Positions 1 to 9,115 of a stretch of 64,000 nt of DNA are shown piece by piece (positions within the stretch are counted from its first letter, which is position 1; every line of letters begins with the position of its first letter). The position numbers and the translations under genes are program-made. The stretch is from positions 310,001-374,000 of the forward strand of contig NZ_PTIY01000002.1 in the NCBI RefSeq assembly GCF_002934365.1, in the 5' to 3' direction. The stretch comes from Methylobacter tundripaludum. Its GTDB lineage: Bacteria > Pseudomonadota > Gammaproteobacteria > Methylococcales > Methylomonadaceae. Under the pieces are notes generated by a model, which was given only the letters and a program-made list of their open reading frames with translations, was not told the DNA's origin and made no database searches.

Positions 1-1008
1 GAAGCCGGACTCAACGAAATCGCGCGAGTATTGGGGGCGCTGTCCCGCGGCGACTTGACTGAAACTATCACCAGCGATTATTCGGGGACTTTCGGGCAAC
101 TTAAGGATGACGCCAACACCACAGTAGAAAAACTCAAAGACATTATCAGCCAAATCAAGGACGCGGCTGACGGCATTAACACCGGGGCCAAAGAAATCGC
201 TTCAGGCAATAACGATTTGTCGCACCGCACCGAACAGCAAGCCGCCAGTCTGGAGCAAACCGCCGCCAGCATGGAAGAATTGACTTCCGCCGTTCGACAT
301 AATGCGCAAAACGCCCAGCATGCCAACCGGCTTGCCGTCGATGCATCCGATATCGCGGGAAAAGGCGTTGAAGTGGTTGATCGAGTCGTTGTGACGATGA
401 ATGACATCAATGAATCGTCGCACAAAATCGGGGATATTATTTCGGTCATCGACGACATTGCGTTCCAGACCAATATACTCGCCCTCAATGCCGCGGTAGA
501 AGCGGCTCGTGCCGGCGAACAGGGCAGGGGCTTTGCCGTTGTGGCGGTGGAGGTGCGCAATCTTGCGCAACGCGCCGCGACCGCCGCCGGAGAAATTAAA
601 GACTTGATTCACGATTCGGTAGACAAGGTTTCAGACGGCAGCAAGCTGGTTACCCAGGCGGGAACAACCATGAAAGAAATCGTTGCATCTATCAGCGGCG
701 TTACAGACATGATGGCCGAAATTACCGCAGCCTCCGCGGAACAAGGTTCCGGCATCGAACAGGTCAATCAGGCTATCGCCCAAATGGACGACGTAACCCA
801 GCAAAACGCCGCCTTGGTGGAACAAGCCGCGGCGGCAGCGGAATCGCTGGATGAGCAGGCGCAAAACCTGGTGGAAACAGTGAGCAGCTTTAAAGTGGAT
901 CATAGCTTCAGCAGTTCTTACCGGCTTATCGCTCATCCGGCTCCCGTCGCGACAAGCCGTAAAACGCCGCTGTTAACCACGGATGCCGATGTCTGGGAAG
1001 AATTTTAA
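1..1008 (+). CDS. Methyl-accepting chemotaxis protein (5' end outside window)
   Basis: The frame is open from the first base, so this is the C-terminal part of a longer receptor. The first residues look like the end of a HAMP linker (LSRGDLT followed by the LKDDAN heptads). A long coiled-coil signalling domain follows, with the invariant hairpin tip [20 protein letters not shown] and the [15 protein letters not shown] stretch. This tip binds CheA and CheW. The protein ends in VWEEF, which resembles the NWETF tether that recruits CheR and CheB in E. coli receptors. The ligand-binding half and membrane segments are missing, so the stimulus cannot be inferred. Adaptation sites are likely among the Gln/Glu pairs flanking the tip. 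The family call is secure. Confidence 0.95.
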   Translation, partial: EAGLNEIARVLGALSRGDLTETITSDYSGTFGQLKDDANTTVEKLKDIISQIKDAADGINTGAKEIASGNNDLSHRTEQQAASLEQTAASMEELTSAVRHNAQNAQHANRLAVDASDIAGKGVEVVDRVVVTMNDINESSHKIGDIISVIDDIAFQTNILALNAAVEAARAGEQGRGFAVVAVEVRNLAQRAATAAGEIKDLIHDSVDKVSDGSKLVTQAGTTMKEIVASISGVTDMMAEITAASAEQGSGIEQVNQAIAQMDDVTQQNAALVEQAAAAAESLDEQAQNLVETVSSFKVDHSFSSSYRLIAHPAPVATSRKTPLLTTDADVWEEF

Positions 1009-1111
1009 GGAAAGACTGCAAATTGCTGCAAACAGGATTAGACCTGGGAATATCGGTCATCAGCCAGCCTGCTTCAAAGAAGCAAGAACGATAAGGGTAT
1101 GTAGCATCTTT

Positions 1112-1135
1112 ATATTAGATATTTTTATCTAATAT
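1112..1135. repeat. 10-bp perfect AT-rich inverted repeat
   Basis: The arms are atattagata and tatctaatat, with a 4-base tttt loop, about 100 bp after the receptor stop codon. The stem is AT-rich and lacks a following T-run, so it is a weak terminator candidate. It could equally be an operator. Confidence 0.5.
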
Positions 1136-1450
1136 TATCGTTTTATTGAATGTTGAGCCCTGTTTAAACTTTGCTCCGAGGTAAGCGATACGATTCAGGA
1201 GCCTTTGCACTGTGCGTAAATAGCCGTATCACAATTCAAGAAACGCATTAACGTAACTTCGCCGTGTTTTTTCCAAGGCTGAGGGGATTAGTAAAAAGAG
1301 TCTTGTTGGTGCAAGTTAACGAACATGCGCACAAAAACGAATTGCACGTATCAGCCAAATGTAAGCAATCGCACACGTTTAATTTCATGGTAATGTTTAT
1401 AACTAATTGTAATTTTTAGATAAATTTGAATGTTATTCTTGCCGGTTCTT

Positions 1451-1466
1451 TTGGCACAATATTCGC
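1451..1466 (+). promoter_or_regulatory. Possible sigma-54 promoter element
   Basis: The sequence ttggcac-aatat-tcgc matches the sigma-54 pattern TGGCAC-N5-TTGC at all but one core position. The GG and GC doublets have the required 12-base spacing. The next supported gene starts at 1693, about 230 bp away, so the target is uncertain. Confidence 0.35.
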
Positions 1467-1692
1467 TTTAAATACTACGGAGGTTCCTGGAAATTGAATC
1501 GCGGCCTTATGAAATCCAGCAGCTTGAGGATGCAAACCGGCTCGAATCAGAAGAACCCTATGTTGTCATGAAACCTTAAACAGACGTTCATGCCTTTGTT
1601 ATGTCGATAAGTTCTAATTTGTATTTGAAAACCCAACGCCATTTAAACGGAAAAGATATGTTTTCTATATGGCTTTCTCTAGGAGAATAAAA

Positions 1693-1881
1693 ATGAACCT
1701 ACTCAATTTTATCCAAAAAGAGCTGCATGCAGCATGGTATGAAGCGACTTATCCGTTATTTTCGGTCGACTCTGTGGATGACTGTTTTTATACGGAGCTG
1801 TCTAACTACTACCAGTCGATCAAGGGGAAAACTATCGATACCAATAGCGGCGAGTCGCTATTTTCAGCAACAACCGGTTGA
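1693..1881 (+). CDS. Small protein of unknown function (62 aa)
   Basis: I do not recognise this protein. The ATG at 1693 is chosen because aggaga lies 7-12 bases upstream; an in-frame ATG further upstream has no such site. The product starts MNLLNFIQKELHAAW and is moderately acidic. It contains an aromatic stretch (CFYTELSNYYQ) and has no signal peptide or membrane segment. A hairpin follows at 1968-2005. The good ribosome-binding site suggests it is translated, but there is no family evidence. Confidence 0.45.
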   Translation: MNLLNFIQKELHAAWYEATYPLFSVDSVDDCFYTELSNYYQSIKGKTIDTNSGESLFSATTG

Positions 1882-1967
1882 CTCAAAGATCCGGCGTCAA
1901 TGGGTCCTAAGCACCGGTCCCGGTCGCCGGTTTTCAGTTAAGGACTTGGCTGCCGTTTAAATCTATA

Positions 1968-2005
1968 AGAATCAGGCGTCCGCATTAAAGCGGGGTCCTG
2001 ATTCT
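1968..2005 (+). terminator. Hairpin after the 62-aa gene
   Basis: The outer arms agaatcagg and cctgattct and the inner arms ccgc and gcgg form a long stem with one internal loop. No T-run follows, so intrinsic termination is uncertain. Confidence 0.4.
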
Positions 2006-2126
2006 GCGCGTTTGACTAAGGCTATGCGGGCGTTTTACCAGGATGCTTGTTTTATCAAGGCTAGCTTGAGCGCCATAATCCAGTATACTTCGCAGGAACA
2101 ACACGAATGAGTTATTGGGAGGTATC

Positions 2127-2648
2127 ATGAAGCGCACGATCTTATTTATACTACTGCCGGTGGTCTTGGCGGGTTTGGTCTCGGCTTGCGATCAGGGGCG
2201 GAAAACGGAAAAGACGGGTTCGTCCGTAGTCAAAAAATATGCGAAAGCGACTCTGTTGGAAGGTACGGTCAGCAATGACAAGGGCGTGGTTAAAACAGGC
2301 ACGGTGGAGGTAAGCGATGAAAACGGCCGTATTATCGCCCATGCGGCTGTGGATAACGGCCATTACAGTGTGGAAGTTCCGGTTAATACGATTTTGCCGA
2401 TTCTGTTGACGTTTTCTTCCGAGTCGGGCGCGGAAAAATTAGTCGCCGCAGTCGTTCATGACTCGATTACGAAATATGAGATTAATCCATTAACGACCGC
2501 GATTGCAGCCGCCGCCAAAACGATGGGCGGTTATACCCACGCCAATATGATCCGCGCGGCGGAATCTGCGGCGCATGTTCCCGACGCCAACAAAACCACA
2601 ACCGGCTGGCGCGGCGATCCTACCACCCAATACGGCGGCTGGCATTAA
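2127..2648 (+). CDS. Putative lipoprotein, function unknown (173 aa)
   Basis: The start at 2127 follows a strong gggagg site. The N-terminus is a lipoprotein signal with lipobox LVSAC, so the mature protein should be lipidated and anchored in the envelope. A region at about residues 45-100 (GTVSNDKGVVKTGTVEVSDENG, then a GHYSVEVP strand) looks like a carboxypeptidase-regulatory or Ig-like beta-sandwich. The C-terminus is Ala-rich and then polar, ending TTQYGGWH. It converges on the response regulator gene with only 6 bp between the two stop codons. No function can be assigned. Confidence 0.6.
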   Translation: MKRTILFILLPVVLAGLVSACDQGRKTEKTGSSVVKKYAKATLLEGTVSNDKGVVKTGTVEVSDENGRIIAHAAVDNGHYSVEVPVNTILPILLTFSSESGAEKLVAAVVHDSITKYEINPLTTAIAAAAKTMGGYTHANMIRAAESAAHVPDANKTTTGWRGDPTTQYGGWH

Positions 2649-2654
2649 CCCGGT

Positions 2655-3302
2655 TCAATTCTTCATGACTCCCAGAATCATTGCTATATGAGCCAGCTCG
2701 GCGGCGGTTGATACGTTAAGCTTGCTTCTTATTTGCGTACCGTAATTGGCGACGGTTTTATAGCCAAGGCAAAGTTCGTCGGCGATTTTATGGGCGGTCA
2801 GGCCTTTCGCCAGCAGCAGGAATACGTCGAACTCCCTGGCGGACAGGCTATCGACAATGGTCTGATAATCATCTGCGTCGCTATTGTGCAGAGGCGCGTT
2901 TTTCATCAAGCCCTGTTCGATATAAATCTCACCGGCGGCTATTTTCTGTATCGCCTCTACCAGTATTCCGGGGGCGCTGTTTTTGGTGATATAGCCTTTG
3001 GCGCCGGCATTCATGGCCCTGTCCACATAAACCATTTCATCGTGAACGCTAAACACCAGTATTTTGGCGTTACTGTGACGGTTGCAGATGCGGCGTATAC
3101 TCTCCAGTCCGCCGATGCCGGGCATGGACAAGTCCAACACCATGACATCCGGCTGTTGTTCCAGATACAGCTGGCAGGCGGCCTCGCCGCGCTCGGCTTC
3201 GGCGATGACTTCAATGTCGTCCTCTGTCGATAACAGCATCCGAAAACCGGCGCGGACTACGGCATGGTCGTCGACCAGGATGACTTTTATCTTGTCTTTC
3301 AT
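2655..3302 (-). CDS. NarL/LuxR-type response regulator, MxaB/MoxX-like
   Basis: This 215-residue protein has a receiver domain with DDHAVVRAGF, phosphoacceptor Asp at about residue 57 (VMVLDLSMPG) and the conserved Lys in GAKGYITKNS. It is followed by a LuxR-type helix-turn-helix (LSAREFDVF to YKTVANYGTQIR). The start MKDKIKV at 3302 is chosen because it overlaps the kinase stop codon by 4 bp (ATGA); a longer upstream frame only shadows the kinase gene. It is strikingly similar along its length to the regulator beside mxaF at 43.97 kb (shared DDHAVVR, RGE.ACQ, DLSMPGIGG.ESIRR). It is probably the output of the adjacent kinase. A role in methanol dehydrogenase control is an inference. Confidence 0.88.
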   Translation of the reverse strand: MKDKIKVILVDDHAVVRAGFRMLLSTEDDIEVIAEAERGEAACQLYLEQQPDVMVLDLSMPGIGGLESIRRICNRHSNAKILVFSVHDEMVYVDRAMNAGAKGYITKNSAPGILVEAIQKIAAGEIYIEQGLMKNAPLHNSDADDYQTIVDSLSAREFDVFLLLAKGLTAHKIADELCLGYKTVANYGTQIRSKLNVSTAAELAHIAMILGVMKN

Positions 3303-4633
3303 GATAACGGGATGGTTGCGATGATGCTCGTGCCTGATTGCGGTTGAGAGTGGATGGTCAATTCCCCGCCCAAACTGTTGATTCTTTCCTTCATGCCCAG
3401 CAAGCCAAAACCGGTTTTTATCGTGTCGGCTGCACAGCCATGTCCGTCGTCGATGACTTGTAGCCGTAGCTCCGCTCCGGTTTTGGCTTGGTGATCGATT
3501 TTCAGGCTGATGGCGGCCTGCTTGGCTTGTGCGTGACGAACAATGTTGGTTAAGCATTCCTGCACGACCCTGAATATTTGAATGGTGATTTTTTGCTCCA
3601 GATGATCGACTTCGTCAGGGCAGGCGATAGTGAGTTTTAACTCGGGATTTCTAATCGCCCAGTGGTTTAACAGGTCTTCCATAGTGGCTTTCAGCCCCAG
3701 TTCTGTCAAGATCAAGGGGTGCAGTTGATGCATCATGGAGCGTACTACAGTCATTAAATGATCGCAGATAGAGACAATACTGTCAGTGGTTTGTTTGATG
3801 CCGGCAGATCCGGCTTGGGCGCGCCCGGCAGTCACAGCCATCACTTTAATCGCGGTCAGCGATTGGCCCAGTTCGTCATGCAATTCCTGCGACAGTCGTT
3901 GCCGTTCGTCTTCCTGTATTTCCAGGGTATGCTGGGTTAATGCCCGGTTTTCTTGCTGGCTTGCACTCAGCTCGCCGGTCATGTGATTGATGGCTTTGGC
4001 GATACTGTCATATTCCTGGATGGAAAAGTCCGGCAGTTTTTGGCTGTACTGTCCGGTCTCAATGACCTTGAGCGCGTCAACGATGACGGCGATGGACTTA
4101 AGCGCTTTATTGAAAGCCAGATTGACGGCCAAAAAGGTAAATAGCGTCAGCAGAAACAGAGAGCTGAAAAAGGCAATGCTTTCTTGCCAGACTTCGGTGA
4201 TTTCATCCAGCGGGTTGGCCTGAATAATCAGGGTGATTTGTTCGCCGTTGAAGCTGGTGATTTGATGCTCAACTTGAGGATAATCGGTTGCAACCAGATT
4301 GATAAACCACTGCGGCGGCTTTTCGTCATTATTGGTTGGCCGGCTTTTATGAGCAAAACTGATGATTCGCCCGGAAGGCTCTTTGAGTTGAATGCTTAAA
4401 TGCCGGGTTTGGTTCAGCGAATTGAATTTCGGCAGCCATTCGGTCTCATTAAACGGCGTTTGCGAGGCTTGGGAAAAACCGAAGGTTATCAGTTGTACGG
4501 CCAAATTGATTGATGAATCGACTTCTTTATTCACCGCATCGCGAGCTTGCCAGATGGCTATCGAGCTGCCCAGCATCAGAATACACAGGGTAGAGATCAA
4601 AATTCGTATGTTAATTTGGTAGCGTAGGCTCAT
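3299..4633 (-). CDS. Membrane sensor histidine kinase, NarX/MoxY-like
   Basis: This 444-residue HisKA_3-type kinase has a membrane segment at about residues 11-29, a periplasmic domain of about 120 residues, a second membrane segment at about 153-172, and a HAMP-like linker. The dimerisation helix carries the phospho-accepting His at about residue 252 (LSQELHDELGQSLT). The ATPase domain shows an N-box (QECLTNIVRHAQA) and G-boxes (DDGHGCA, GFGLLGMKER). The N-terminal pattern resembles the LapD/MoxY periplasmic domain family. It overlaps the regulator gene by 4 bp, so the two are co-translated partners. MoxY and MoxX regulate methanol oxidation in Paracoccus, and MxaY is a kinase of the lanthanide switch in a methanotroph. 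Orthology to either is not proven here. Confidence 0.88.
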   Translation of the reverse strand: MSLRYQINIRILISTLCILMLGSSIAIWQARDAVNKEVDSSINLAVQLITFGFSQASQTPFNETEWLPKFNSLNQTRHLSIQLKEPSGRIISFAHKSRPTNNDEKPPQWFINLVATDYPQVEHQITSFNGEQITLIIQANPLDEITEVWQESIAFFSSLFLLTLFTFLAVNLAFNKALKSIAVIVDALKVIETGQYSQKLPDFSIQEYDSIAKAINHMTGELSASQQENRALTQHTLEIQEDERQRLSQELHDELGQSLTAIKVMAVTAGRAQAGSAGIKQTTDSIVSICDHLMTVVRSMMHQLHPLILTELGLKATMEDLLNHWAIRNPELKLTIACPDEVDHLEQKITIQIFRVVQECLTNIVRHAQAKQAAISLKIDHQAKTGAELRLQVIDDGHGCAADTIKTGFGLLGMKERINSLGGELTIHSQPQSGTSIIATIPLS

Positions 4634-4878
4634 GTGCGGGTGCTGAGAAATTTTGACAAATAGCGGTATTATTCATTTATAGACGTTTATTAGCCATAGG
4701 AAAAATTCTCTTTTGCAGTCATGTTGTTTTTAACTTTATTGTTATATCAGGATTTTCTGTAATTGAAAGGTAAAGCTAATACCCTTGAAAGCAACCTCCA
4801 CATGCTAATACTTCAAACAATGATCAATTTAGAGTTGACAGTGGGGCGAGTAATCAGCATAATACGCGTCTCAGTAAG

Positions 4879-4955
4879 GCGCCCGTAGCTCAGCTGGATA
4901 GAGTACACGGCTACGAACCGTGCGGTCGGGAGTTCGAATCTCTCCGGGCGCGCCA
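4879..4955 (+). tRNA. tRNA-Arg(ACG)
   Basis: This is a 77-base cloverleaf with acceptor gcgcccg pairing with cgggcgc. The anticodon loop is ctacgaa (anticodon ACG), the T-arm is gttcgaatc, and the CCA is encoded. Confidence 0.95.
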
Positions 4956-4973
4956 TACTGAGATAAAGTTTAT

Positions 4974-5049
4974 TCCCCTGTAGCTCAGTCGGTAGAGCGG
5001 ATGACTGTTAATCATTAGGTCGGCGGTTCGAGCCCGTCCGGGGGAGCCA
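4974..5049 (+). tRNA. tRNA-Asn(GTT)
   Basis: This is a 76-base cloverleaf with acceptor tcccctg pairing with cggggga. The anticodon loop is ctgttaa (anticodon GTT), the T-loop is gttcgagcc, and the CCA is encoded. It lies 18 bases after tRNA-Arg and is probably co-transcribed with it. Confidence 0.95.
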
Positions 5050-5057
5050 AATAAGAG

Positions 5058-5089
5058 AAAGCCTTGCATGAAAATGTAGGGCTTTTTTT
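5058..5089 (+). terminator. Intrinsic terminator after the tRNA pair
   Basis: The stem aaagcc/ggcttt is extended inward by gcat/atgt and runs directly into seven T residues. It begins 9 bases after the tRNA-Asn CCA. Confidence 0.8.
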
Positions 5090-5341
5090 ATGTCTCCAGT
5101 TTCCCTAGCAGTCCTGGCGGATTCAGGGCAATGACTAAGCCAATATTTTTTTTGTATCAGGTAAAATAGGCTTTTTTTGAATAAAGCAGTTTTCCAGTAT
5201 CCAAAGTAAATGCCCTATTTTGTTTGAAATCGTTAAATATTCCGCCAATATTCTCATGATAATGATTTTTGCCATTCCGGGTAGGGAATATTAAAAGCCG
5301 TTTATTGTTTTATATTAATCACCTGTAAGTTGGAGTTTGAA

Positions 5342-6994
5342 ATGATTGAGCTGAAAAAGAGTAAGAATTTTGCCGGTTCGGAAGGTCCGGTGGTGTTGGT
5401 GATTATGGATGGGATCGGGATTGGTAAAAATCCGGAAAGCGATTTTGTGAAACAGGCGAAGACTCCGAATCTGACTTGGCTGCATGAGAATGCCTTGTAC
5501 ACGGAGTTGCGGGCGCATGGCGTTGCCGTGGGACTGCCGGACGACGGGGATATGGGTAATTCCGAAGTCGGCCATAATGCGATCGGCTGCGGCCGTATTT
5601 TTGAACAGGGCGCGGCTTTGGTCGGCAAGGCGATTGCATCGGGTGCTATGTATGCCGACGGTTCGGTTTGGCAGGAGCTCGTTTCCAATGTAAATCACAA
5701 AGCGTCGACGTTGCACTTTATCGGGCTGTTTTCGGATGGCAATGTACATTCCAACCTGAATCATTTGGAATCGATGTTGCGAAAGGCGAAGGAACAGGGT
5801 GTGAAGAAGGCGCGGATCCATGCGTTGATTGACGGGCGCGATGTGCCGCCGACGTCGGCATTGGACTATGTCGAGCGCTTCGACGCCTTCCTGAAAGAAA
5901 TCAATGCGGACGGCACGGTCGATTATTGCGTCGCATCGGGCGGCGGGCGCATGAATATCACCATGGATCGTTATGACGCCAATTGGGATATGGTGAAGCG
6001 CGGCTGGGCGACACATGTGAAAGCGGAGGGCCGGACCTTTGCTTCCATGAAAGAAGCGGTGGAAACTTTCCGTGTCGAAAATCCGGGCATTTTGGACCAG
6101 GATTTACCCGCGTTTGTCATTGAACGCGACCGCGCGCCTGTGGGCCCGATTGTGGATGGCGACAGCGTTATTTTCTTTAACTTCCGCGGCGACCGGTCGT
6201 TGGAAATTACCAAAGCCTTTGAAGCGGATGAATTGAAGGAATTCGATCGCGGTCCGAAACCGGACGTGCTGTATGCGGGCATGATGCAATATGACGGCGA
6301 CCTCGGGGTGCCTGCGCGCTATCTGGTGACGCCTCCGGCGATTGACCGCACGATGAGCGAGTATCTCTCCAATGCGGGAGTCAAACAGCTGGCTATTTCG
6401 GAGACGCAAAAATACGGTCACATGACCTATTTTTTCAACGGCAATAATTCGGGCAAGTTCCCGACTGAGACCTGGAAGGAAATTCCGTCCGATGTATGCC
6501 CGTTCGAGGATGCGCCGCGGATGAAAGCGGATGAAATTACCGATGTGGTGGTTCAGGCGATTGAGAGCGGGGAATATAAGTTTATTCGCCTGAATTTTCC
6601 GAATGGCGACATGGTCGGGCATACAGGCGTGGTTAACGCGGTAAAATTAGCTGTCGAAGCCGTGGATGAAAATGTCGGCAGGATTATGGAGGCACTGAAA
6701 AAGGCCAATGGAATTATGGTTTGCACGGCCGATCACGGCAATGCGGACGACATGTGCGAACTCGATAAAAAGACCGGCGCGCTGGTGTTGGATGAGCAGG
6801 GGCGGTGTAAACCGAAGACGGCTCATTCGTTGAATCCGGTACCTGGGATTGTGTACGATCCGTCGGGGGCGGCCAACGCCCGTTTGGCTGATGTGCCGGA
6901 GGCCGGTATTGCGAATCTGGCGGCGACGTGTATCACGCTGTTGGGCTTTGAGCCGCCGGAAGATTATGCGGCAAGCCTGGTGAAAGTCGGCTAA
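5342..6994 (+). CDS. gpmI: 2,3-bisphosphoglycerate-independent phosphoglycerate mutase
   Basis: This glycolytic and gluconeogenic enzyme interconverts 3- and 2-phosphoglycerate in the cytoplasm through a phosphoserine intermediate and two Mn ions. The 550-residue protein opens with the metal-binding VLVIMDGIG. The serine-nucleophile motif is DGDMGNSEVGHNAIGCGR, and late metal ligands are in GDMVGHTG and CTADHGNADD. The usual family length is about 510-550. The ATG at 5342 is preferred because ggag lies 6 bases upstream. It is monocistronic, following the tRNA terminator. The family call is secure. Confidence 0.95.
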   Translation: MIELKKSKNFAGSEGPVVLVIMDGIGIGKNPESDFVKQAKTPNLTWLHENALYTELRAHGVAVGLPDDGDMGNSEVGHNAIGCGRIFEQGAALVGKAIASGAMYADGSVWQELVSNVNHKASTLHFIGLFSDGNVHSNLNHLESMLRKAKEQGVKKARIHALIDGRDVPPTSALDYVERFDAFLKEINADGTVDYCVASGGGRMNITMDRYDANWDMVKRGWATHVKAEGRTFASMKEAVETFRVENPGILDQDLPAFVIERDRAPVGPIVDGDSVIFFNFRGDRSLEITKAFEADELKEFDRGPKPDVLYAGMMQYDGDLGVPARYLVTPPAIDRTMSEYLSNAGVKQLAISETQKYGHMTYFFNGNNSGKFPTETWKEIPSDVCPFEDAPRMKADEITDVVVQAIESGEYKFIRLNFPNGDMVGHTGVVNAVKLAVEAVDENVGRIMEALKKANGIMVCTADHGNADDMCELDKKTGALVLDEQGRCKPKTAHSLNPVPGIVYDPSGAANARLADVPEAGIANLAATCITLLGFEPPEDYAASLVKVG

Positions 6995-7258
6995 ACCTGG
7001 TGGGTTGGGCTTATAGCTCCAATTAATGGGCGCCCGCTTGCGGCCAGAACCGGCCATTCATTGAAGATTAACTTTGAATGGCTGGTGTTCGGAAGCTGTT
7101 TCTTATGCGGGTTGGCGTGTTATCCGATTTAGATCTTCGTTGTTCAATAATATCCGGCTCGGTTTTAGGGATTAGTGACCGCTTAGAGCCTCGAAACTCT
7201 TTCAGCAATATTTTTTAAGAAGCAATTCGGCTCATGCTGGAAGTCCCATTCTCTGCAA

Positions 7259-8773
7259 TCAGATACGACTGCCCGCCTGAACGCCCCCTCTACCGGAAAG
7301 CTCTTGCCTGGCGGTCGTCTCGGGTGTTTCGGCACGCCTCTCCTTATTCCCGCTTTTGCTTTCTTGGGGCGGCACATGGCTCGCCAGCATAGGCTCGGGC
7401 GCCTTCTGCATTACCGTTACCGGCAGGCCCAGAGCGGCCCAATGATAAAGCCATCCGGCATCCTCGGAAACATTCGGCCATCGCTTGTTTTGCACTTTGG
7501 TGGCCATGTTGACGCAGCCATGGCTGGCGGGACGGCCAAAACTATTGTGCCAAAACGCGCCGTGGAAGGCGTAGTCTTTATGGAAGAACTGCGTATACGG
7601 GACATCTTCCACTTCATAGAAACCACGCTGTCCCCGGCCGACATCGCTACGCATGGTCTTGTGGAGGTAGCGGTCATAGATGTAAAAAGAACCCGTCACC
7701 GTGGGGGTTTTGCTTTTGCCCGTGCTGACCTTGAAGGTACGGACCACTGCGCCATTTTCCACGGCGTCCACACGCTGGTTGTCCAGGTAAACGAAAAGCC
7801 GCCGGTCCGTGCCGGTGTCGAATTGCTCGATCAGGGCTTGCTGCAGCGCACCGCCTCGCACGCTTCTTAAGTTCTGCCTGTCGGCGCTGACTTCTATAGT
7901 GCTTGAGGCAGGCCATGCCGGATTGGGGGTGAATTTAAGTTGGTGCTGCCCAATCCAACTCCATTTTCCAGGGATAGCTTTGCCATCGCGGGTTCTCACC
8001 TGAAGATTGGCCGCGGCATTGGGCCGATCGGCCAACGGTTCGCTAAAGGTCACTTGCAATGGCAAAATTAAGCCTAAATTGGTCAATCCCCGGACATTAG
8101 TTGCGGTGGTAAGCGGAGGGGCGGTCGTCAATTCAAGGTTTAGCGGCGGCAGAGGGACGCCGGTGGTGGATTTATAGTTCAACTGGATCGCATAGCTGTG
8201 GTCTTGCGCATAATCGCCGGCCAGCAAACGGATGTTCTGCCCGGTAGCATCGGGTTCCGCACTCAATGTTATGTCGGCCGAAGCCGTGACTTCGGCCACT
8301 GGTCGGTCGAAATGCAGGGTTATTGATGCGTCTGGTTCCAACATTCTAAGCAAGGGGCCATCCAACTTCGGCACGGCGACCGTTGTGAAGTTAAATTCGT
8401 GGGTTTCGGACTGTCTGGACCAAGATCGCTCCGCCGTTACCTTAATCGTATGGCGAGTCCCGAAGGCCAGGGGAGAGGGCAGGGCGAGACGGGTTTTGTC
8501 CTTCGCCTCAAACAGGACTTTTCCGGTGTCGTCGAGTAGCTCGACTTTGGACAAACGGGCGCCCAAGCCCACCGCCTCCAAGGTGATGGTCTTGCGCGGA
8601 TCGACTTCGTTGACGCTTTGAAAGGACGTCATGGAGAACCCGTAAGGCAGCATGTCTTGGCTGACAAAGGTTGCGTTCGGCTTGGTTTGCACGACTACCG
8701 CCAAAGCCATGGCCGCCGCGGCCAGCCAGAAGAGAAGTAATTTGACCTCACCAAAATAAGTGGCCATCTTCAT
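7259..8773 (-). CDS. L,D-transpeptidase (YkuD) with N-terminal Ig-like region
   Basis: This 504-residue envelope enzyme is predicted to form or remodel 3-3 peptidoglycan cross-links or attach proteins to murein. One N-terminal hydrophobic segment (about residues 9-26) anchors or exports it. A middle region of beta-rich repeats (about 90-310), including LILPLQVTFSEPLADRPNA, resembles bacterial Ig-like domains. The YkuD catalytic domain carries HGAFWHNSFG and the active-site SHGCVNM with Cys at about residue 418. The C-terminus is a charged, low-complexity tail. It is divergent from a second L,D-transpeptidase-like gene at 9116. The specific substrate cannot be told. Confidence 0.88.
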   Translation of the reverse strand: MKMATYFGEVKLLLFWLAAAAMALAVVVQTKPNATFVSQDMLPYGFSMTSFQSVNEVDPRKTITLEAVGLGARLSKVELLDDTGKVLFEAKDKTRLALPSPLAFGTRHTIKVTAERSWSRQSETHEFNFTTVAVPKLDGPLLRMLEPDASITLHFDRPVAEVTASADITLSAEPDATGQNIRLLAGDYAQDHSYAIQLNYKSTTGVPLPPLNLELTTAPPLTTATNVRGLTNLGLILPLQVTFSEPLADRPNAAANLQVRTRDGKAIPGKWSWIGQHQLKFTPNPAWPASSTIEVSADRQNLRSVRGGALQQALIEQFDTGTDRRLFVYLDNQRVDAVENGAVVRTFKVSTGKSKTPTVTGSFYIYDRYLHKTMRSDVGRGQRGFYEVEDVPYTQFFHKDYAFHGAFWHNSFGRPASHGCVNMATKVQNKRWPNVSEDAGWLYHWAALGLPVTVMQKAPEPMLASHVPPQESKSGNKERRAETPETTARQELSGRGGVQAGSRI

Positions 8774-9115
8774 AAAGTCATCTCGTACCCAAACTAGGTG
8801 TATTCATTATTTAAGGCATCCCGTTCGGGGTGTCCAGGCAGAAAGCCGGTATTCAGTTAGTTTTATGCCCATTTCATCGTTCGTATTTTACAACAACTAT
8901 CTCTGTCAGAAGAAAACCTTATAAACTAACCTGGCCTGCAATTCACATCGGATGGTTTTGGCATTCACCGGCAGTATACCCACGGCAAGAGGCCATCCCG
9001 TCTCAACGGCTATAGCCAATACGCTCCAGCCTTGGCTGCGAAGCTCCCGAACTTGCGGATATTTGGTGATTTTATCTAAACTATACCGGTGTTCACTTCG
9101 ATTCCAGCGCACATT
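8774..9115. other. Intergenic region between divergent L,D-transpeptidase genes
   Basis: About 340 bp probably hold the two divergent promoters. On the minus strand a short open stretch (8906-9121) includes ITKYPQVRELRSQGWSVLAI, which is faintly reminiscent of a transposase helix-turn-helix. I do not call it a gene. Confidence 0.4.

Larger units (their letters stand above)
1009..1692. other. Gene-poor 0.7 kb region after the chemotaxis receptor
   Basis: I see no convincing gene here. It contains an AT-rich palindrome (1112-1135), a sigma-54-like element (1451-1466) and a ribosome-binding-site-like cggagg at about 1478-1483. A 30-codon open stretch at about 1490-1579 reads like protein (EIESRPYEIQQLEDANRLE) but has no ordinary start codon. 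It may be a gene remnant. Confidence 0.5.

Noticed and set aside
3303-3557. N-terminal extension of the 2.7-kb response regulator
   Set aside because: This part is out-of-frame translation of the kinase gene. The receiver domain starts at MKDKIKV with a 4-bp overlap.
4879-5049. tRNA pair as an integration site of a genomic island
   Set aside because: No integrase, no partial tRNA repeat and no foreign gene block lies next to it.
5315-6016. Long minus-strand frame inside gpmI
   Set aside because: It is antisense to a well-defined enzyme gene and shows no domain of its own.
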